From CAWUEX02 sp038148375 (GTDB lineage Bacteria; Pseudomonadota; Alphaproteobacteria; Rhodospirillales; Rhodospirillaceae), in the NCBI GenBank assembly GCA_038148375.1, contig JAYQVH010000010.1, forward strand, positions 1 to 64,000: 64,000 nucleotides of DNA, given 5' to 3'. Made by a program: the position numbers and the translations under genes. Positions 1 through 9,061 of this stretch are shown in pieces. Every line of letters begins with the position of its first letter. The stretch's first letter is position 1. Below the pieces are notes generated by a model. The model made no database searches. It saw only the letters and a program-made list of their open reading frames with translations, and was not told the origin of the DNA.

Positions 1-66
1 AATTACTCCCTTACGCAATCACCCCAATCTGTCCCATTGGTGCTGACGGGGGACATTAAATGTATT

Positions 67-1620
67 CTATTCCCACTCAATCGTACCCGGGGGCTTCGAG
101 GTGACGTCGTAGGTCACCCGGTTGATGCCTTTGACCTCGTTGATGATGCGGTTCGCCACGCGGCCGAGGAACTCCATATCGAAGTGGTAGTAGTCCGCCG
201 TCATGCCGTCGGTCGAGGTCACGGCGCGCAGCGCCAGGGCATAGTCGTAGGAGCGGCTGTCGCCCATCACGCCCACGGTGCGCACCGGCAGCAGCACGGC
301 GAAGGCCTGCCAGATCGCATCGTAGAGGCCGGCGGTCTTGATCTCCTCAAGATAGATCGCATCGGCCTTGCGCAGGGTGTCGAGCTTCTCTGCCGTGATC
401 TCCTGGCCCGGAATGCGGATCGCCAGGCCCGGGCCTGGGAACGGGTGGCGGCCGACCATCTCCTCCGGCAGGCCCAGTTCGCGCCCGAGGTCGCGCACCT
501 CGTCCTTGAACAGCTCGCGCAGGGGCTCGACCAGCGCCATGTTCATGCGCTCCGGCAGGCCGCCGACGTTGTGATGGGATTTGATCGTCACGCTTGGCCC
601 GCCCGAGAACGACACGCTCTCGATGACGTCCGGGTAGAGGGTGCCTTGCGCCAGGAAGTCCGCGCCGCCGGCCTTCTTCGCCTCGGCCTCGAACACGTCG
701 ATGAAGGTCGCGCCGATGATCTTGCGCTTCTCTTCCGGGTCGGTCTTGCCGGCGAGCTTGCCGAGGAACAGATCAGAGGCGTCGGCCAGCACCAGCTTGA
801 TGTTGAAGCGGTTGCGGAACACGTCGATGACCTGATCCGTCTCGCCGGCGCGCATCAGGCCGTGATCGACCAGCACGCAGACGAGCTGATCGCCGATGGC
901 CTCGTGCACCAGTGCTGCGACCACCGAGGAGTCCACGCCGCCGGACAGACCGCAGATCACGCGACCGTCTCCCACCTGCTCGCGCACGGCCTTGATCGCC
1001 TGGTCCTTGAAGGCGGCCATCGTCCAGTCGCCGGCAGCCCCGCACACCCGATGCGTGAAGTTCTCGATCAGCGCCGCGCCGTGCGGCGTGTGCACCACTT
1101 CCGGGTGGAACATGAAGCCATAGAACTTGCGGGCCTCATCTGCGATTGCGGCGAAGGGTGCACCCTCGGATGTGCCGACGACCGAGAAGCCGTCCGGCAT
1201 GGCAATTACCCGGTCGCCGTGGCTCATCCACACCTGTTCGCGGCTGCCGGCGTCCCACACGCCATCGAACAGCGTGCAGTCCGCCTTGACCTCGACGAAG
1301 GCGCGGCCGAACTCGCGGTGATCCGCCGTCTCCACCTGGCCGCCGAGCTGGGCGACCATGCACATCTGGCCATAGCAGATTCCGAGGATGGGCAGACCCA
1401 TGTCGAACAGGCCCTGCGGCGCACGCGGGGTGTCATCGCCGATCACCGAGGCCGGGCCGCCGGACAGGATCACGCCCTTCGGGTCGAAGGCCTTGATGCT
1501 CTCTTCCGTGACAGCGTTGAACGGGTGGATTTCCGAATAGACGCCGCTTTCCCGCACCCGGCGGGCAATCAGCTGTGTCACCTGGGAGCCGAAATCGATG
1601 ATGAGAATGCGGTCGGTCAT
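67..1620 (-). CDS. guaA: GMP synthase (glutamine-hydrolysing)
   Basis: Converts XMP to GMP in the cytoplasm, using ATP and ammonia released from glutamine; this is the last step of guanine nucleotide synthesis. The 517-residue protein shows the class I amidotransferase domain first, with nucleophile Cys82 in GICYGQ and the His/Glu pair in FHPEV. Next comes the ATP pyrophosphatase loop SGGVDSS (about residue 225), and last the dimerisation domain ending in the family's usual PPGTIEWE. Length is normal. It is the last gene of the minus-strand run that also contains guaB, with rsmB between them. Its stop is TAG, which shows that TAG is an ordinary terminator in this genome. Confidence 0.98.
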   Translation of the reverse strand: MTDRILIIDFGSQVTQLIARRVRESGVYSEIHPFNAVTEESIKAFDPKGVILSGGPASVIGDDTPRAPQGLFDMGLPILGICYGQMCMVAQLGGQVETADHREFGRAFVEVKADCTLFDGVWDAGSREQVWMSHGDRVIAMPDGFSVVGTSEGAPFAAIADEARKFYGFMFHPEVVHTPHGAALIENFTHRVCGAAGDWTMAAFKDQAIKAVREQVGDGRVICGLSGGVDSSVVAALVHEAIGDQLVCVLVDHGLMRAGETDQVIDVFRNRFNIKLVLADASDLFLGKLAGKTDPEEKRKIIGATFIDVFEAEAKKAGGADFLAQGTLYPDVIESVSFSGGPSVTIKSHHNVGGLPERMNMALVEPLRELFKDEVRDLGRELGLPEEMVGRHPFPGPGLAIRIPGQEITAEKLDTLRKADAIYLEEIKTAGLYDAIWQAFAVLLPVRTVGVMGDSRSYDYALALRAVTSTDGMTADYYHFDMEFLGRVANRIINEVKGINRVTYDVTSKPPGTIEWE

Positions 1621-1687
1621 GTCGGAACACCAAACGAAGAGATGAGATCGGTTTTAGATAGGTCGGGCGCGCCCGTCAAAAGCTGGC

Positions 1688-2986
1688 TCATGCCCCCTCC
1701 GCCCTTTGAAGGATGGCGACGAAGAAGCCGTCGGTGCCGTGACGGCGCGGCGACAGGCGCAGGAAGCGCCCGCGGCCCGGGTAGCGCGTGCCGAGCACGG
1801 CCTTCCACACATCGCCGCAGGACAGGGCGCGGAAATGTTCGTGCCGCTCGAGGAATTGCTCGACGCGGTCCTCGTTCTCCTGGCGCAGCAGCGAACAGGT
1901 GACGTAGACCAGCCGTCCGCCCGGCTTGGTCATGCGCCCGCCCTGGGCCAGCAGGCGATCTTGCATGTCGATGTAGCGGCTGAGGTCTTTCGGTGTCAGC
2001 GACCAGCGCGCATCCGGGTTGCGCCGCCAAGCGCCCGTGCCCGAGCACGGTGCGTCGACCAGCACCCGGTCGAAGCCCTTGCGGCGCTTATGCAGCCAGT
2101 TGGTGTTGGCCGGATCGAGTACGCGGGTGGTGGCGCTATACACGCCGGCGCGCTTGAGCCGCGGCTTGGCGCGGTTGAGACGGCCCGCGTCGGTGTCCGC
2201 CGCGACGATGCGCCCCTGCCCGCCCATGGCCGCGGCCATCGCCAGGGTCTTGCCGCCGCCTCCGGCACAGAGATCGAGGACGTCGTGTTCCGGCTGGGCA
2301 TCGACGAGCAGCGAGGCCAACTGTGAGCCTTCGTCCTGCACCTCGACCCATCCGTCGGCGAAGACCTTGCTGTTGCCCAGAGCGGTGCGCCCGGTCAGCC
2401 GAAGACCGAGCGGCGACCACGGCGTCTCCGCCGCCTCGAGGCTTTCGGCGGCAAGCGCGGCCAGGGCCGCGGCACGGTTGCCCTTCAGGGAGTTGACGCG
2501 CAGATCGACCGGGGCTTCTGCGCACAGCGCGCGCAGTTCCTGTTCGGCGTCCTCGCCATAGAGATCGGTGAAATACGGCCATAGCCATTCGGGACACTCG
2601 GCCTGGATGTGTGCGGGCATCTCCCCGGCGTCACGGGCTACGGCCTGAGTCAACGCGTCACGTTCAGCGTCCGACAGCGGCGCGGCATCGTAACTCTCGC
2701 CGGAACACAGTTGGACAAGCGCGGCCAGGTCCCGGCCATCGTTGAGCAGGCTGTCGGTAAGCACCGCCGTGCGCGGATCGGGCGCGTCGCTGTGGAGGCG
2801 CCAGCCAAGCTGAGCGCGGTGCCGCACCACCCGCCACACGCGTTCCGTGATGTCGCGGCGGTCCTTGGAGCCGATGTAGCGCCGCCCGCGCAGATAATTG
2901 CGCAGGGTCTGGTCGCTGGCACCCGGACTCGCCGCCATGGCGGAAAGAATATCGATTGCCGCCTGCAGGCGTGCCCCAGGGGTCAT
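1688..2986 (-). CDS. rsmB: RsmB-type rRNA (cytosine-C5) methyltransferase
   Basis: Predicted SAM-dependent methyltransferase that makes 5-methylcytosine in rRNA. The 432-residue protein has an N-terminal NusB-like helical region (about 1-140) and then a Rossmann methylase core. The SAM-binding loop is LCAGGGGKTL (about 240-250). Both family cysteines are present, in DAPCSGTG and VTCSLLRQEN. The helical N-terminus favours RsmB over RsmF, but the exact target base cannot be read from sequence. It lies between guaB and guaA, 44 and 67 bases from them, a common arrangement in alphaproteobacteria that suggests cotranscription. Confidence 0.9.
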   Translation of the reverse strand: MTPGARLQAAIDILSAMAASPGASDQTLRNYLRGRRYIGSKDRRDITERVWRVVRHRAQLGWRLHSDAPDPRTAVLTDSLLNDGRDLAALVQLCSGESYDAAPLSDAERDALTQAVARDAGEMPAHIQAECPEWLWPYFTDLYGEDAEQELRALCAEAPVDLRVNSLKGNRAAALAALAAESLEAAETPWSPLGLRLTGRTALGNSKVFADGWVEVQDEGSQLASLLVDAQPEHDVLDLCAGGGGKTLAMAAAMGGQGRIVAADTDAGRLNRAKPRLKRAGVYSATTRVLDPANTNWLHKRRKGFDRVLVDAPCSGTGAWRRNPDARWSLTPKDLSRYIDMQDRLLAQGGRMTKPGGRLVYVTCSLLRQENEDRVEQFLERHEHFRALSCGDVWKAVLGTRYPGRGRFLRLSPRRHGTDGFFVAILQRAEGA

Positions 2987-3030
2987 AATTCGCGAGTCAT
3001 AAGCAGGGGGTCCAGCGACCGGTGACCGGC

Positions 3031-4497
3031 CTAGTCAAAGTCGATCCGGTAGTTGGGCGGCTCCTGCGTGATCGCCACGTCATGGACGTGACTTTCGCGG
3101 AAGCCGGAAGCTGTGATGCGGCGGAACGTGCACTTGGTCTGCATGTCGGCGATGGTCGCGTTGCCGGTATAACCCATCGCTGCCTTCAGGCCGCCGACGA
3201 GCTGATGTACGACCGGGTGCACCGGGCCCTTATAAGGCACGCGGCCTTCGACGCCTTCCGGCACCAGCTTCATGTTGTCGGCCACGTCCTGCTGGAAGTA
3301 GCGGTCGGCCGAACCGCGCGCCATCGCGCCGAGTGAGCCCATGCCGCGATAGCCTTTGTAGGTGCGGCCTTGGAACAGGATCACCTCGCCGGGGCTTTCT
3401 TCCGTGCCGGCCAGCAGCGAACCGATCATCACGCCGTCCGCACCTGCGGCGATGGCTTTGGCGATATCGCCGGATTGCTTAATCCCGCCGTCGGCGATCA
3501 CGGGCACGCCGTGCTTGCGGGCCGTTTCGGCAACTTCGAGGACGGCGGTCAGCTGCGGCACGCCGACACCGGCAACGATGCGCGTCGTACAAATCGAGCC
3601 TGGACCGATGCCGACCTTGACCGCATCAGCGCCGGCATCGATCAGCGCCTTGGCGCCTTCGGGCGTGGCGACGTTGCCGGCGATGACCTGGGTGTAATTG
3701 CTCGCGCGCTTGATTATATCGACCGTGCCGATCACGCCCTGGGAATGACCGTGCGCCGTATCGACAACGATGACATCGACGCCCGCGTCGAGCAGCGCTT
3801 CGGCGCGCGCCACACCGTCGGCTCCGACGCCGGTCGCCGCGGCAACGCGCAGGCGGCCCTGCTCGTCCTTGGACGCATTCGGATGGGTTTCGGCTTTTTC
3901 GATGTCCTTGACCGTCACCAGGCCGATGCACTTGTAGGCATCGTCGACCACCAGCAGCTTTTCGATGCGGTAGCGATGCAGCAGCCTCTTGGCCTCTTCC
4001 CGGTCGACCGATTCCGGCACCGTGATGAGGTTTTCCTTCGTCATCAGTTCGCTGACCGGTTCGCTGGGATTTGACGCGAAGCGCACATCGCGGTTGGTCA
4101 ACACGCCGACCAGTTTGCCGTTATCGCGCTCGACCACCGGAATGCCGGAGATCCGGTTTTCCGACATCAGACGCAGGGCGTCGCTGAGGGTCTGATCCGG
4201 GTAGATCGTCACCGGATTGACCACCATGCCGGATTCAAACTTCTTGACCTTGCGGACTTCGGCCGCCTGCTCTTCGACGGTGAAATTCTTGTGAATGACG
4301 CCGATACCGCCGGCCTGGGCCATGGCGATGGCCAGGCGATGCTCGGTCACCGTGTCCATAGCCGCAGAGATCAGCGGGATGCCGAGGCTGATGGACTTGG
4401 TCAGCCGCGTGGATGTATCAGCCTGGTTTGGAAGCACAGCAGAGGCGCCAGGGACAAGCAGCACGTCATCGAACGTGTATGCTTCGGCGAATTTCAT
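3031..4497 (-). CDS. guaB: Inosine-5'-monophosphate dehydrogenase
   Basis: Oxidises IMP to XMP with NAD, the committed step to GMP and the reaction just before GuaA. The 488 residues form a TIM barrel interrupted by a regulatory CBS pair at about 95-205. The catalytic cysteine loop is GPGSICTTR, and the mobile flap ends with GVEGRVPYKG. Length and N-terminus (KFAEAYTFDDVLLVPG) match bacterial GuaB. No strong Shine-Dalgarno sequence is visible before the ATG. I saw no purine riboswitch-like fold in the 89 bases upstream. Confidence 0.98.
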   Translation of the reverse strand: MKFAEAYTFDDVLLVPGASAVLPNQADTSTRLTKSISLGIPLISAAMDTVTEHRLAIAMAQAGGIGVIHKNFTVEEQAAEVRKVKKFESGMVVNPVTIYPDQTLSDALRLMSENRISGIPVVERDNGKLVGVLTNRDVRFASNPSEPVSELMTKENLITVPESVDREEAKRLLHRYRIEKLLVVDDAYKCIGLVTVKDIEKAETHPNASKDEQGRLRVAAATGVGADGVARAEALLDAGVDVIVVDTAHGHSQGVIGTVDIIKRASNYTQVIAGNVATPEGAKALIDAGADAVKVGIGPGSICTTRIVAGVGVPQLTAVLEVAETARKHGVPVIADGGIKQSGDIAKAIAAGADGVMIGSLLAGTEESPGEVILFQGRTYKGYRGMGSLGAMARGSADRYFQQDVADNMKLVPEGVEGRVPYKGPVHPVVHQLVGGLKAAMGYTGNATIADMQTKCTFRRITASGFRESHVHDVAITQEPPNYRIDFD

Positions 4498-4586
4498 AAG
4501 GTCCGGGCTCTGCCACCACCGTTAAAAGTTGCGGGGTTATGGCACACTTCGCTGCCCCCCTCAAGGCGCAGGATGACGGCCTCGGC

Positions 4587-5276
4587 TCAGCCCCTGAATC
4601 CGGTGGCTACGACGTACATTTCGGCTGAATCCTTGCGGCTCGCCGGGGGTTTGGCATGGACGACCTTGGTGCATTTCTGCTTCATCGCGGTCAGCAGTTC
4701 GCCTTCCGTGCCACCCTGAAAGACCTTGCAGACAAAAGCGCCGCCGGGAGCGAGCACCTCTTCGGCGAAGGCCCAGGCAGCCTCGGCCAGTGCGATAATC
4801 CGAAGGTGGTCGGTCTGATTGTGACCGGTTGCGGGCGCCGCCATATCAGAAAGGACGACATCCACCGGCCCGCCCATCTCGGCTTTGAGCTTCTCCGGCG
4901 CGTCCTCGTCCATGAAGTCGAAAGTCAGGCAGGTGGCGCCAGCAACTTCCTCCCATTCGCGGATGTCGAGCGCCGTGACCTGACCACCCTGTCCGGCCCG
5001 CTCGACAGCGACCTGCGTCCAGCCGCCCGGCGCCGCACCGAGATCGAGCACACGGGCGCCGTGTTTCAACACCTTATATTTGTCGTCGAGTTCGATCAGT
5101 TTGAAGGCGGCGCGGGACCGGTACCCAGATTCCTGCGCCTGACGGACGTAGGGGTCGTTCAACTGGCGTTTCAGCCACCGCGTGGACGACGACCGGCGGC
5201 CTTTTGCACTCTTCACGCGCACGGTGAGACCGCGCCCGCTGCTCCCCCTGGATCCGGTGCTGCGTTTTTTGGGCAT
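4587..5276 (-). CDS. rlmE: 23S rRNA 2'-O-ribose methyltransferase RlmE (FtsJ/RrmJ)
   Basis: Methylates the ribose 2'-OH of a uridine in the A-loop of 23S rRNA (U2552 in E. coli numbering), late in large-subunit assembly. The 229-residue protein has a basic N-terminal tail, then the FtsJ core: catalytic Lys in SRAAFKL, SAM loop LDLGAAPGGW, Asp in LSDMAAP, Lys in CKVFQGG and Glu in DSAEMYVVATGF. This completes the K-D-K-E set. It starts 13 bases after ppx ends, so the two are probably one transcript. Confidence 0.95.
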   Translation of the reverse strand: MPKKRSTGSRGSSGRGLTVRVKSAKGRRSSSTRWLKRQLNDPYVRQAQESGYRSRAAFKLIELDDKYKVLKHGARVLDLGAAPGGWTQVAVERAGQGGQVTALDIREWEEVAGATCLTFDFMDEDAPEKLKAEMGGPVDVVLSDMAAPATGHNQTDHLRIIALAEAAWAFAEEVLAPGGAFVCKVFQGGTEGELLTAMKQKCTKVVHAKPPASRKDSAEMYVVATGFRG

Positions 5277-5289
5277 TGTGAAATTCAGT

Positions 5290-6375
5290 CTACGATGCCG
5301 CCGGCGCCGCAGATGACGGCCGGGATTTGTGCAACAAATCCATCAGCATCCCTTCGCGCAGGCCGCGGTCCGCGACACGCAGCTGACCCACGGGCCACAA
5401 GCGGCAGATCGCCTCGAGAATAGCGCAGCCGCCAAGCACCAGATCGGCGCGCTGCCAGCCGATGCACGGTTCAGCCGCCCGTTGCTGCAAACTCATGCGG
5501 CACAGGTCGCGGCTGTGACCGATCAGCGTTTCGAACTGCATCATGATGCCATCGACTGCGGTACGGTCGTAGCGCGGCAGACCGAGATGAATCCCGCCGA
5601 GCGTGGTGACTGTACCCGACGTGCCAATCATTTGCGTCTCACCCGCGGCAATCCGCTCTGCAATGCAGTGTTTCTCCTCGAACGGCTCGAGCAATCTGGC
5701 AACGCGGACCGCGACTTCCTCATAGGTGCGCTCGCATAGGTCGCCTCCGCCACAGTCCTCGGCGACGGTCACAACACCAAGCGGCATGGAGATACAACCA
5801 ATAACGTCCATACCGGTTTTTTCGTTTCGCACGAACAGCACTTCGGTACTGCCGCCACCAATGTCGAAGATGACGGCGTACGGCACGTCGGGGTCGATCA
5901 ACGACGAGCACCCTTTCAGCGCCAGTCCGGCTTCCTCATCGGCGGTGATAATCTCTAGTTCCAGATTTGTTTCTGTACGCACACGGTTGAGAAACTCATC
6001 GCAGTTGCTGGCGCGCCGGCACGCTTCGGTCGCAACATGACGGGATGCGGTGACACCGCACTTTTCCATCTTGCGCACGCAACACTTCAGCGCCTCGATC
6101 GTGCGCGCCATCGCCGCTTCCGACAACGCACCCGAACCGCTCAAACCTTCGCCGAGCCGCGTGATACGTGAGAAGGAGTCGACGACGTCGAAATCCTGCT
6201 CATTCGGGTGCGCAACGAGCATGCGGCAGTTGTTGGTGCCGAGATCGACAGCCGCAAGCACCGTATCGGGCCGCTGCGCAGAACGGGCCTTGGCCCGTCG
6301 TGCCGCAGGGCGGGTGTGTCCTCCGCCGGCGGGTCCGTGGGACGCCTCATGCCGGCGGCTATGGGAACGGGTCAA
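5290..6375 (-). CDS. Ppx/GppA exopolyphosphatase / pppGpp phosphohydrolase
   Basis: Member of the actin-fold Ppx/GppA family, which hydrolyses terminal phosphates of polyphosphate or converts pppGpp to ppGpp. Visible motifs are AVDLGTNNCRM near residue 43, FDIGGGSTE for the second phosphate loop and GTSGTVTTL. At 361 residues it is the short single-module form without the C-terminal HD extension. The N-terminal 40 residues are basic and low in complexity. The start used is TTG, preceded by GAGG; a shorter start closer to the conserved region is possible. Its position before rlmE is common in alphaproteobacteria. Ppx and GppA cannot be told apart here. Confidence 0.88.
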   Translation of the reverse strand: MTRSHSRRHEASHGPAGGGHTRPAARRAKARSAQRPDTVLAAVDLGTNNCRMLVAHPNEQDFDVVDSFSRITRLGEGLSGSGALSEAAMARTIEALKCCVRKMEKCGVTASRHVATEACRRASNCDEFLNRVRTETNLELEIITADEEAGLALKGCSSLIDPDVPYAVIFDIGGGSTEVLFVRNEKTGMDVIGCISMPLGVVTVAEDCGGGDLCERTYEEVAVRVARLLEPFEEKHCIAERIAAGETQMIGTSGTVTTLGGIHLGLPRYDRTAVDGIMMQFETLIGHSRDLCRMSLQQRAAEPCIGWQRADLVLGGCAILEAICRLWPVGQLRVADRGLREGMLMDLLHKSRPSSAAPAAS

Positions 6376-6490
6376 GTAAACCTCGTATGCCGTCCGCTCC
6401 GAGCGAGGCTCAAAGCAGAATTGACTCTATGGGATCGATGCTACCGCCGGGCCGACTGCGGCAGCAAGGGCACAGACAACGGTTTGACCG

Positions 6491-7333
6491 CTAAGGGCTC
6501 AGAAAATCCCTAATGTGGGCGCAGACCTCGTCAGTTTGAAGATCGAGGAGGGCCTGACCCGGATAGGGCAGCGCCACCTCACGGCCGGACGGCATGAGAC
6601 TCGCGGCGCCGAGCGATTTCTTGCCGTGCGGGTCGTCCGTGCACAGGATCAGGGCCGGCTGAGTCACCCGCGGCAGCACCTCCCGCAGGTCGACAGCGAA
6701 GGCCGCTCGATGTCCCCACCAGGAGTCCGGGCCGCCACGTTGGATTTCCGCGAAATGGCGCGCAAACAGTGACAACGAGTGCGGCTTCGGCGCGCCGGCT
6801 TTCAAATGCTGCCACCATTTCATTAAGTGGCCACCGTCCCAGCCGTACTCATCCGGGCTGTACGTTGCCTGTTCACGGGCGAGCGCCTCGTCGGAATAGA
6901 GCGGAGCGCCCATAAGAATCAGGCGACGGATTCGGCCCGGGTGTGCAAGCGCCATCGCAAGCGCGATTTTCGATCCGGTAAAGAATCCGAACAGATCGAG
7001 CGGATCTGTCCATCCCAAGGAGTCGATGATCGACATATGCGCGCGGGCATAATCTTCGATGGCCGGTGGGCTGAGGGGCGGGTCGGATTCACCGAAACCC
7101 GGCGTATCTCCTGCCGCGCAAGGCCGGTCCTTGCCTATTTCCGCGACCAGCGCCGCCAATGCCACGCTGGAAGACGGACTTTGGTGAACGCAGTACAGAG
7201 GCGGATACGGGGAAGATGTTTCCGGCGTCTTGGATCTTAGGTGCAGTTGTCCGTCCGGTCCATCGATGTAGGACCGGCGAACACCGGGATAGGGCCGCCA
7301 GTACTTGCGTTCGAGATCGGCGTTGCCGGTCAT
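6491..7333 (-). CDS. Alpha/beta-hydrolase fold protein lacking nucleophile and catalytic His
   Basis: The 280-residue sequence has the alpha/beta-hydrolase layout: an oxyanion strand with CVHQSPSSS, then DTPGFGESD, the nucleophile elbow and a C-terminal strand LILCTDDPHG. At the elbow the usual GxSxG reads GFFTG, so serine is replaced by phenylalanine. Where the catalytic GH normally sits the sequence is YPGQALLD. Both changes suggest a non-hydrolytic protein or different chemistry. I chose the ATG four bases after the MFS stop; an upstream start would overlap the transporter. It is probably cotranscribed with that transporter. Confidence 0.75.
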   Translation of the reverse strand: MTGNADLERKYWRPYPGVRRSYIDGPDGQLHLRSKTPETSSPYPPLYCVHQSPSSSVALAALVAEIGKDRPCAAGDTPGFGESDPPLSPPAIEDYARAHMSIIDSLGWTDPLDLFGFFTGSKIALAMALAHPGRIRRLILMGAPLYSDEALAREQATYSPDEYGWDGGHLMKWWQHLKAGAPKPHSLSLFARHFAEIQRGGPDSWWGHRAAFAVDLREVLPRVTQPALILCTDDPHGKKSLGAASLMPSGREVALPYPGQALLDLQTDEVCAHIRDFLSP

Positions 7334-7337
7334 CGGC

Positions 7338-8537
7338 TTACTGGGCTGGCTGATCTGCCGCGTCCGCAGCAGACGCAGCGAGCACAAACCGAACCGACTG
7401 AATAAAGATCAGTGCGATCAAGGCGGCCATGAGAACGTAGACACCGGCATAACCGAAGCTCTGCAAGACGAGGCCGGCCAGCAACGTGCCGACAATGCGT
7501 CCTGTCAGTTGAGTCGACGTCGCCAATCCCTGCACCGCACCCTGCATACCGTCAGGAGCGTGACGCGCGATGACGCTGATGAGGACGGTGCCCCACATCG
7601 GACTGGAGATCGACACGACAAACAGAAAACCCCAAGCATACTGAGTCGATGAAGTTAGCAGGAAGCCGGTCAGTGCGCAGACATCGACGGCCGATGCAAT
7701 CGCCAGCGTGCGATCCTCGCCGAACCGCTTCGTCATGGGACCGATCAAACCAAATGACGTTATCAAGAAGCCGATGCTCAGTCCGGCAAAGCCGAAACTG
7801 ACACTCTGTGGCGACCAGTCGACAGCGATGCCCCAGTACGGGTACGCGAGCTGCTCGGCGTTCATTTTGAAACCGCTGATCATGATCATGAGCACGAGCG
7901 GCCACAGCGCCGGCGTTGCGAGGACTGCTCTCAACCTGCCCGAAGCCGGCCCAGACCCGGGCTTACCCGGGACAGCGCCTGCGGCCTTGGGCGTCTCGGG
8001 CTCCTTAAGGAAGAAGAAGACGCTGGTCGCCGCCGTGAATGACAACGCAGCGGCGACAAGGCACGGGACCGTCTGGGAGAACGTATCCGCGTGATCCCCC
8101 ATGAGGATGCCTCCAAGCGCTGGGCCGATCGCCAGACCGATCCCCATGGCACCGAACACCTGCCCCATCGTCTTCGCCCGCGTTTCCTTTGAGCTGGTCA
8201 AAGCGACGTAAGCCAGGGCGATTGAGACGGATCCATGAAAAATGCCCTGAAGGGTGCGCGTGGCATACAGCGCATTGAGGGAATCCGCATAGGCGAACGC
8301 GACAAATGACAGCGCGGTTCCGCCGAGCGTGCAGGTCAGGGCGCCACGCCGGCCGATCTTATCGCTAAGGCGGCCCCACAGCGGATTTCCGACGATGCCG
8401 ACCAGCGGCATCAAAGTGAACAGCAGCGCCACCTCGAATTCGGATGCGCCGTAGCGCTGTCCCAGAAAGGGCAGCATCGGTACGACCAAGCTGACGGGAA
8501 TGGCATTGATCGCAACGGCGGCGAGGAGAACGGGCAT
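7338..8537 (-). CDS. MFS transporter, drug-exporter-like
   Basis: The 399-residue inner-membrane protein is predicted to have about 12 transmembrane helices, split by a central loop of some 25 residues after the sixth helix. The cytoplasmic loop between helices 2 and 3 carries the MFS signature GRLSDKIGRRG. The layout resembles tetracycline or multidrug exporters of the DHA1 group; the substrate cannot be read from sequence. The start is ATG. The next gene downstream, the degenerate alpha/beta-hydrolase, begins only four bases after its stop, suggesting a two-gene unit. Confidence 0.85.
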   Translation of the reverse strand: MPVLLAAVAINAIPVSLVVPMLPFLGQRYGASEFEVALLFTLMPLVGIVGNPLWGRLSDKIGRRGALTCTLGGTALSFVAFAYADSLNALYATRTLQGIFHGSVSIALAYVALTSSKETRAKTMGQVFGAMGIGLAIGPALGGILMGDHADTFSQTVPCLVAAALSFTAATSVFFFLKEPETPKAAGAVPGKPGSGPASGRLRAVLATPALWPLVLMIMISGFKMNAEQLAYPYWGIAVDWSPQSVSFGFAGLSIGFLITSFGLIGPMTKRFGEDRTLAIASAVDVCALTGFLLTSSTQYAWGFLFVVSISSPMWGTVLISVIARHAPDGMQGAVQGLATSTQLTGRIVGTLLAGLVLQSFGYAGVYVLMAALIALIFIQSVRFVLAASAADAADQPAQ

Positions 8538-8755
8538 CGAACAGAGCTTCTTTTCCAGGCGGAGGGCGGCAGACCCTGTCGGGTCGCCCGGCGACAGACA
8601 ATACGCCGCCCGCCCCTATCCGTCTAACGGTTGACCGCCGCTGCGTTATGGGTAGGATGCGCCGCCTCGAGCGCTGAGACGATGTCTTTGCTCGGGTTTT
8701 CCAGCCCTACAGGCCCGCGTGTGATATGGTATTGGCCTCGGCGTCTGGGACGTGC

Positions 8756-8829
8756 TGGGGGATAGTTTAACGGTAGAACTGCGGACTCTGACTCCGTCGG
8801 TCCTGGTTCGAATCCAGGTCCCCCAGCCA
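8756..8829 (+). tRNA. tRNA-Gln (anticodon CTG)
   Basis: A full cloverleaf can be drawn. The acceptor arm TGGGGGA (8756-8762) pairs with TCCCCCA (8819-8825). The anticodon stem GCGGA/TCCGT encloses loop CTCTGAC, giving anticodon CTG for glutamine CAG codons. The T arm reads CCTGGTTCGAATCCAGG. Discriminator base G is followed by an encoded CCA (8827-8829). There is no integrase or duplicated tRNA 3' end nearby, so no sign of use as an attachment site. Confidence 0.97.
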
Positions 8830-8990
8830 ACCCGGCCTGAAAAATGTTTCCCCCGCGGATTTTGCGAGGAACGAGCCATGCACGCACCGCGTAAGTGCAG
8901 GTTTACGCGAATCAGGCAATGATTTCAGGGCCTTATTTTTTTATCACACGAGCCCATGCACGCCCGTTTTCGCTACAGAGCGGTGAAAAA

Positions 8991-9061
8991 TTAGGCGGCG
9001 TCCGCCGCTGCTTTCTGGTTACGCGGCCTCCGCCGCCCGTTGGTTACGCGGCGTCCGCCGC
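8991..9061 (-). repeat. Triplicated 3' end of the ABC-F gene
   Basis: Three near-identical 18-base units lie at 9044-9061, 9019-9036 and 8991-9008. On the minus strand each reads GCGGCGGACGCCGC (one has GAGG for GACG) followed by GTAA or CTAA. The first is the real end of the ABC-F gene, Ala-Ala-Asp-Ala-Ala-stop; the other two lie in the downstream spacer. Each unit can form a short GC hairpin. They may have arisen by slippage or act together as a transcript end, but no T-tract follows any unit directly. Confidence 0.7.

Noticed and set aside
37..1902. A very long plus-strand open frame opposite guaA.
   Set aside because: guaA is certain; the antisense frame is composition-driven, Arg/His/Ala-rich and has no domain.
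4498..4586. A purine riboswitch before guaB.
   Set aside because: The 89-base spacer shows no three-way junction pattern that I can draw.
8756..8829. The tRNA-Gln as an attachment site for an integrated element.
   Set aside because: No integrase nearby and no repeated copy of the tRNA 3' end in the window.
8624..8887. Short minus-strand frames crossing the tRNA-Gln gene.
   Set aside because: They overlap a full tRNA cloverleaf and have no coding signals.
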